Shown: positions 58,669 to 64,000 of the stretch, one piece after another
Layout of the letters: every line of letters starts with the position of its first letter
Position numbering within the stretch: position 1 is the stretch's first letter
NCBI RefSeq assembly: GCF_018143015.1
Contig: NC_054748.1
Location: 15,552,967-15,616,966 of the forward strand
Direction: 5' to 3'
DNA from: Lytechinus variegatus
Lineage: Eukaryota > Echinodermata > Echinoidea > Temnopleuroida > Toxopneustidae
DNA: 64,000 bases
Position numbers and translations under genes: made by a program
The notes under the pieces: generated by a model
Seen by the model: only the letters and a program-made list of their open reading frames with translations
Database searches by the model: none
What the model was told of the DNA's origin: nothing

Positions 58669-58752
58669 TGATTCTTTCCACTTCTCAATGTCTTCTTTAA
58701 CTGTCCTCCTTGAACCTCTAAACTTTTAATACTCATGTATACTTTTTTGTAG

Positions 58753-59006
58753 CAAGCAAATCTCAGAAGACCCTAAGACCCGTTATGCTCCCAGTGCCAT
58801 GAGAGGTGTTTTACAGACTTGGGTTGATAAGCTAGAAGAGACATCAGACTTTGAAGGCATCAACCCATCACATCTGCCAGTGACCATCAGGGAGGAGGTT
58901 GGTCGCCTAGCAACACTATGCTTTACTCTTGATATCTATGCAAATGGAGATGGGCTTGCAGACGCTAGAGGATCAGAGGAGGCTCCTCAATCAGAAATGG
59001 AGAAAG
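58753..59006 (+). CDS. HPS5: HPS5, middle block, exon 3 of 7
   Basis: The acceptor is 'cttttttgtag' and the donor GAAAG|gtaatg. It encodes KQISEDPKTRYAPSAMRGVL, then QTWVDKLEETSDFEGINPSH, and VGRLATLCFTLDIYANGDG. These align with human HPS5 around ESLRMVLQEWLSHLEKTFAM and DLAELTTLCLELNVL. The segment begins the alpha-solenoid region. The frame is continuous with exons 2 and 4. Confidence 0.9.
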
Positions 59007-60278
59007 GTAATGTTCAGGGTTCTCAGCCCATCAGGGAATTCAGGGAAAATTATTTTACTCTTTTCCAGTCACGGATAAATCAGGGAATTTGATATTAAAA
59101 ATACCTCAAATGAGGGAAAAAATCATGGAATTTTGATCAGCCCAAAATTTGAAAGCAGGGTAGTCAGTCAGTCTCTGTTATATTTTGTTGCTTTTCCAAA
59201 GAACATCCATTGAATGACTGGTTTTGGTGGTACTTACTAGTTTTACATTATTGCTTTTATACTGAAAATATGTGTAATTCACTGCAATAACTTAAAAAAC
59301 ATGCAAAACTGGGAATGGGTTTGAATAATTATCAGGGAATTTTTAAACTTCATCAGGGAATTATGTTTTCTTGTAAAGCTGGGAATCCTGCTGTTAGCCG
59401 ATTGTCTGTTGCTTCTTGTAAAGTGAAATGCTGCTGTTTTTTTTTCGTCACGCACCACGAACCATCAAATCGTCTGCGCACTTCGATGCGAAAGTTACTT
59501 TTGCGCACATTTAAAGAAAATTACTTTTTTTTAACAAGCATTTAAAGAAAATGTTTTTTTTAACAAGCAGTAAGTGCACCTACCAAGAGCAAATTATTTA
59601 CCAGTGTCTATTAAAAAGTTCATGTATCCAAAGTTTCATCCCGTTCTTTATATTTTCTTGAAGTTAATTATTTACGCCACAGTGGGCAACGTAACAGAGA
59701 GGACGGTTCGTGGAACAGATACAGTGCACTTAACTATCGCATTGAAGTGCGCAGAGAGGATGGTTCGTGGTGTGCGTGCGACGAAATAGGTAGAAATCAA
59801 GCATGTTTCTACTCAACATTTTCTCGACCATGTGTAATTCATATGTGATATATGATCTCATATATGAAAGAAGAAAAGACAGATATTTAAGTTGTGAAAA
59901 TTGTTTTTCGAAAAGATAGCAGTAGAAGCTAGAAAAAGCTACTAAAAATCATAATTTGCTCGTGGAAATTAAAATTTGGTGCACCGCTTTCCATTGTTCT
60001 AACTTAGTCATGCTTGCATTGTGGACATTGATATGTTCTTCAAATGAAGAAGAGATGCATATCTTTTCATTCATGTACATTTCATGAAGCAAATTTATGA
60101 TCATGATAGCAAAAAATTACACTTCCTTTTTTTTTGGGGGGGGACGCATTGTATTCAGCGTTACATATGTATGGGTGTAAGGGGGGGTGAGAAATAAAGA
60201 GTACATGATATTAGAGTATGAATGCAGTGATAAACAGAATTGAAACTAAATTTGTAATCATTATCATTCTTATTTCAG
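59007..60278. other. HPS5 intron with a fold-back element
   Basis: 59447-59790 is a fold-back with ends 'tcgtcacgcaccacgaacca' and 'tggttcgtggtgtgcgtgcg' and inner 'tgcgcacttcgatgcg'/'cgcattgaagtgcgca' pairs. 'tcagggaatt' recurs several times at 59030-59360. A mariner-type end, 'ggggacgcattgta', is at 60140-60153. Confidence 0.65.
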
Positions 60279-60413
60279 AGTTGGATGAATGCAGATCTGT
60301 ATTCATCAAGAAGCATTTCAGATTACTGGACAGACGGAGGATTATGGAGGTACTAAAATACAAGCAGAGCTGCTATCATGAAGCATTTAAAACTCTTCTG
60401 CAGTGTGAATGGG
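60279..60413 (+). CDS. HPS5: HPS5, middle block, exon 4 of 7
   Basis: The acceptor is 'cttatttcag' and the donor TGGG|gtgagt. It encodes ELDECRSVFIKKHFRLLDRR, then RIMEVLKYKQSCYHEAFKTL and LQCEW. It aligns well with human ILACQFLKKYFFLLNLKRAK through VWDTFIEGLKE, one of the clearest matches in the block. Confidence 0.9.
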
Positions 60414-60609
60414 GTGAGTATTTGCTCCACTGTGGGGAACATGATCCATTGTACGACAAAAATATGTTTCCTTGTGAAAGGGGTACATGCCCAAATGCAT
60501 GTATTTTGTACAGAGCCTCATTCAGGAAAATGAATTAGTTGAAGCCCTAATTGATCAGCTTTGATACTTCAAATTGGCATAAGTAGTATTTTCCAAGGCA
60601 GAGGAATAC

Positions 60610-60850
60610 GGTAATAACAATAATATATAGCATTTATTAGCCGCTGATTTGTCCAGTTTCCAATTCAATGGCACACTATATATCACCCGGCTGTAGCTTC
60701 AGCTGCTAAAGGCACTAGGTGCATTTAAGAAATTCACCTCACCTGGGTTGAGTGCAGACAATGTAGATAAATTTCTTGCTGAAGGAAAACGCCCCTTTCA
60801 ATGAAAGACGAGATTTGTAACCACTAGACCACAACGCCCCACTGTACCCC
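60610..60850 (-). mobile_element. tRNA-derived SINE, minus strand, in an HPS5 intron
   Basis: On the minus strand the degraded head ('ggggcgttgtggtctagtgg') is followed by 'tttccttcagcaagaaattt' and 'tgcactcaacccaggtgag'. The (TTA)-type tail is at 60610-60640. Confidence 0.75.
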
Positions 60851-60913
60851 ATGTTGTGAGTCCATTTATTTCTCAGTTTAATGCATCTGTTTTTTTTTTT
60901 TTTTTAACTGCAG

Positions 60914-61031
60914 CAACAAACAACTTTCCTGATGATCAAGACAGCCAAGATTTACAGGAAACCATTGATCAGTTATCGAGTGCCGACCTCATCTCCAGAA
61001 ATCTGCCGCAGTATCTCGGCTTTCTGCAAAG
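60914..61031 (+). CDS. HPS5: HPS5, middle block, exon 5 of 7
   Basis: The acceptor is 'tttttaactgcag' and the donor CAAAG|gtacat. It encodes ATNNFPDDQDSQDLQETIDQ, then LSSADLISRNLPQYLGFLQ. It corresponds to the human region ending DSPLLVVYATRLYEKFG. The acidic first half is poorly conserved and the second half is helical. Confidence 0.84.
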
Positions 61032-61094
61032 GTACATGTATATCATCTCAATATACAGTATTACACTATATAAAGCAAGTACATTTATTATTAT

Positions 61095-61680
61095 TTAACA
61101 GAAGTCTCTAGGCGCTGTAGAGTAAAGCAGCATGATTACCCTGCCTGCCAAATATCAATTTACCTCACCTGGATTGAGTGCAGCACGTTTTGAATCAATT
61201 TCTTGTTGAAGGAAATTACACCATCGCTTGGATTCAAACCTGCGACCCTCTGTATTTTTCAAACAGTTAAAAGAACAAAAGAAATAGTGAAGGAGGGACA
61301 TCATCGTCTGTCTCATTCGCATGTCACTGAGTTGCCCATATCACTGATTTATGAAAAAAAGCGAACTTTAAAATTTCCTAACTTTCTTAATTTATTGTGT
61401 CCAGAGAATAAACCATTGGGCCACAAGACTCCATGTACCCTTGTAATCCCAGCCATGGCGTAATTTCCTTTATCAAGAAATTTATCCACATTGTGCTGCA
61501 CTCAACCCAGGCGAGGTGAATGTGTACCCGGCAGGATTAATTCCTTGAATGCATGAGTGCTGAAAGGCAGCTCGAGCTAAAGCCGGGGTAACAATATTAA
61601 TAACATCGCGCCTCGGAATAGAGTATTTCTAGATAGATGGCGCTATATAAATGGCTATTTTTATTATTATTATACCATTT
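61095..61680. mobile_element. Two SINEs head to head, one interrupted by a MITE fragment
   Basis: 61095-61430 is a minus-strand SINE whose tRNA-like head is split by about 135 bases of family-A MITE arm (61263-61395: 'acaaaagaaatagtga', 'aactttcttaattta'). 61430-61680 is a plus-strand SINE with 'atggcgtaatttccttt', 'attgtgctgcactcaaccca', 'gtacccggcagga' and 'gcgctatataaatgg' plus a (TTA)n tail. Confidence 0.75.
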
Positions 61681-61697
61681 AAAATCTTTTGTTACAG

Positions 61698-61856
61698 GCT
61701 TTGCAGCTTAGATTCCCAGAAAGCTTTGGATATGATGATATTGGACTATCCATCCATCAGCCCGTGGCATGTTTATCAGATACTACATGACCAGCCCAAG
61801 GATCTCATCCTGCATTATGTAGAAGCTTTCCCAAGGACTCACCCACATAGCAATAG
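61698..61856 (+). CDS. HPS5: HPS5, middle block, exon 6 of 7
   Basis: The acceptor is 'ttttgttacag' and the donor AATAG|gtaaac. It encodes LCSLDSQKALDMMILDYPSI, then SPWHVYQILHDQPKDLILHY and VEAFPRTHPHSN. It aligns with human SALRSLIKFFPSILPSDIIQ and LCHHHPAEFLAYLDSLVKSR with no large gap. Confidence 0.92.
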
Positions 61857-61985
61857 GTAAACAGGCTTTCTTGTAATACAATGATCTGGAACTATTATTC
61901 TTTATAATTTTCTGTGTATTGATCTCTTATGAGCACTTCAATTTGAAATAGGGGTCTTTGTGGTTTTGGTCAGTTTAGAGTCCCC

Positions 61986-62176
61986 AATTTTTTTCTGTCG
62001 AGCCTTCTGATTGGTCCTTTGGCTGTGGTGCCTCCGTGATTGACCAGTCACATTCAGGCTTAGTACTGTCGTCCGTTCCCTCTGCTTCTCTTACACCTGT
62101 TTCGCTATCAACATGGGAAGACGATGTGGATGTCCTTACAGCGCAAGAGGACAGAATGGCTCCACAATTCAAGCAA
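61986..62176 (-). pseudogene. HPS5: Inverted copy of part of the HPS5 exon at 1208-1823
   Basis: Read on the minus strand this is the sequence of 1309-1500: NCLNCGAILSSCAVR, then TSTSSSHVDSETGVREAEGT and onward. There are about five substitutions and one 3-base deletion in about 190 bases, so it is about 97% identical. Both ends fall inside the exon, so it is not a retrocopy with splice junctions. It lies antisense in the intron between middle-block exons 6 and 7. The next ~125 bases hold two copies of 'gaatcccayrgaatayag'. Confidence 0.93.
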
Positions 62177-62913
62177 TGAAAAGGCGATGAATCCCATGGA
62201 ATATAGAATTTATTAGAAAATGACTTTTTTCTAGTAAGATAATTTTGTTTAAAAAAATGGATGAATCCCACAGAATACAGGATTTATTAGAAAATGACAT
62301 TTTTAGTTAGACAATTTCAAATAACAAAAAAAAGTATGTAGGGAAAATCATGAAAGTTTAAAGAAAATCCAAACATGTTCAAAGTGTTTGCCAAGACTTA
62401 TTCGCATGGAAACTGATGTTTTTGTGAGAGTTGCTATTTTTACAGTACCTTATCATATGTCTATACAGTATGTCACTAAAGAACGTGGAGTGTAGTGTTT
62501 AGAACAGCGATGAACACCAAATTGGTATTTTAAAAAGGGAAAACTGGAGTCTCAATTTTTTTTTAGTTTGCATGCTCTCTTCCTGGCAACTTGCAGCGTA
62601 TAACTTGGTTTTGTGACTGATATATATCTCTTTTTTTTCTCCAAAGGTATGCAATTGTTAGCTTGTATATTTTTGAATACACAATGATATCAATATTAAA
62701 TGAACAATGAAACTCTATTTGAATTTAAGTTTGAAATCCACTTCAGGATTATCGTCAAGAAAAAAAATAATGAAGAAACTAATAAACAAACATATAAAGC
62801 AACCTGTATAGATAAATCTGGCTATATCAATCTCTTAAAAAAATGTATTGACATAGAAGGCGTTTATATCAAATAATTTACTCTTACATGTACCGTGTTT
62901 TGTAACCCTTCAG

Positions 62914-63036
62914 GACAAAATTCATAGATGAAGTGATGGCATTAAAACCACTGGTTTTAAGTCTAGCAGAAGCTGCAGTGACCTTTGACATGCCAAGTCC
63001 CAGTGACCTATTTTGTGATTGCGGCAAACTTCCAAA
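62914..63036 (+). CDS. HPS5: HPS5, middle block, exon 7 of 7 in the window
   Basis: The acceptor is 'tgtaacccttcag' and the donor CCAAA|gtaagt. It encodes TKFIDEVMALKPLVLSLAEA, then AVTFDMPSPSDLFCDCGKLP. It aligns with human SSFLESLLQPESLRLDWLLL and AVSLDAPPSTSTMDDEG. The human protein continues for roughly 75-90 residues before the part encoded at 1208; that piece was not found in the window. Confidence 0.9.
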
Positions 63037-63240
63037 GTAAGTGAAATTTAAGATGAATTGGTTTCGTAATGTAACTGTCAAATTGGAGGACTTGTATGAT
63101 AACAAATCATTTGAACATGGCCTCTAACAGGCATTTTTCATTTTTATTTTCACGGGTCACTTTTCACAACCTTCTGCCTGAATCTGCTACTGTGGATTTG
63201 AAATTGCAGTAAATGGGAATTACATATCTTGGGCTCTTTT

Positions 63241-63640
63241 TGTCTCGCCTGCATAGCAGAGCGAGACCATAGGCGGCGCTTTTCTGATGGTGGTGGTGAC
63301 ATCAACATCAAATCTTAGCCAAAGGCTAAGTTTTTAAATGTTATCATAATGTCAAAAGTATATGGGCCTACTTCATGAAACTTGGACATACCAGTTATCA
63401 AGTATTACTGAACATCCTGCTAGAGTTTGATGTGACACGACCAAGGTCATAGGCCATTTAGGGTCAATGAACTTAGACCATGTTGGGGAATCAACATCAA
63501 ATCTTAAGTTTAAGTTTTTGGAATGTCATCATAACTTAGAAAGTATGCTGGCCTAGTTCATGAAACTTCAATATAAGGGTGATCAAGTATTACTGAGAGG
63601 TCATCACATTTATGAGTGTGTTATGACGATGCAGCACACT
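63241..63640 (+). repeat. 'TCTCGCCTGCATAGCAGAGC' repeat, two partial units
   Basis: The first unit begins 'tgtctcgcctgcatagcaga' and runs 'catcaacatcaaatcttagc', 'tcatgaaacttggacata' and 'caagtattactga'. The second (about 63490-63640) repeats 'aacatcaaatcttaag', 'catcataacttagaaagtat' and 'caagtattactgag'. It is an interspersed repeat family of the kind seen in marine invertebrate genomes. Past 63640 nothing more is recognised. Confidence 0.65.
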
Positions 63641-64000
63641 CGAGGGTATTCACAATTATGCGAAAGCAAGAGGCGCTTACGCCGAGTGCTTTTGCATAAT
63701 GTGAATGCCAGAGAGTTGCTCGAATCGTCACTCACATCACGAATCTTAAAATGTGCATTAATTGTTTTATAAAACGGGTCCGCAAAATGAATTTTTCATG
63801 GAAATCTTGTTCAAATCCCTTCAACTTGTGTACGATCGCACAGACGAGGAGATCACAAGACTGTCAATTATGACATCACAGGCGTATCTACTATGCGCGC
63901 CTAAGTAGTAAGCGCATCAACATCCTAGCCAGCCTCTTTTACTGAACGCGTATTAGTTTTTACGTGCTATTGGAACTAATGCTGCACAAAAAATGCACAG

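Overview
The window looks like intron-rich, repeat-rich nuclear DNA from an echinoderm, most likely a sea urchin. The evidence is small exons with GT-AG introns, two proteins that resemble deuterostome families, and many copies of short fold-back transposons and tRNA-derived SINEs of the kind seen in sea urchin genomes. The species cannot be read from the sequence. Apart from the exons listed here, nearly all the DNA is transposon-derived, simple-sequence or unrecognised AT-rich sequence. Protein comparisons rest on my memory of the family sequences, not on a search.

Three coding blocks are supported, all on the + strand. (1) 1208-15438: five exons encoding the C-terminal part of HPS5, a BLOC-2 subunit that sorts cargo to lysosome-related organelles. 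They end in a RING-H2-like zinc-binding motif that the human protein, as I recall it, lacks. (2) 30975-34212: three exons encoding an 84-residue single-LIM protein of the muscle LIM/CSRP family. All eight zinc ligands are present. (3) 57076-63036: seven exons encoding the middle of HPS5, from the Ser/Pro-rich linker into the alpha-helical region. Blocks 1 and 3 cover different, complementary parts of HPS5, but they lie in reverse order. The N-terminal propeller and a piece of roughly 75-90 residues between the blocks were not found. This means either a scaffold mis-order or a rearranged, partly duplicated locus.

Two scars of duplication lie inside block 3. One is a frameshifted copy of the start of an exon, just upstream of the intact exon. 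The other is an inverted copy, about 190 bp and about 97% identical, of part of the first block-1 exon, sitting in an intron.

Layout of the rest. 1-16 kb holds HPS5 3' exons with introns full of fold-back elements, including three near-identical 1.2-kb tandem units in the last intron. 16-31 kb is intergenic: fold-back elements, SINEs, a LINE 3' end, a mariner-like pair, and a 5'-exon-like block at 25.7-26.2 kb. 31-34 kb is the LIM gene. 34-57 kb is gene-poor: a 73-copy ATTT array, a 250-bp hairpin, a second copy of the 5'-exon-like block at 40.6-41.0 kb, a pyrimidine-rich minisatellite, and a 2.1-kb element with a ~110-bp periodic array. 57-64 kb is the HPS5 middle block. No functional tRNA, rRNA, viral or CRISPR feature is supported.
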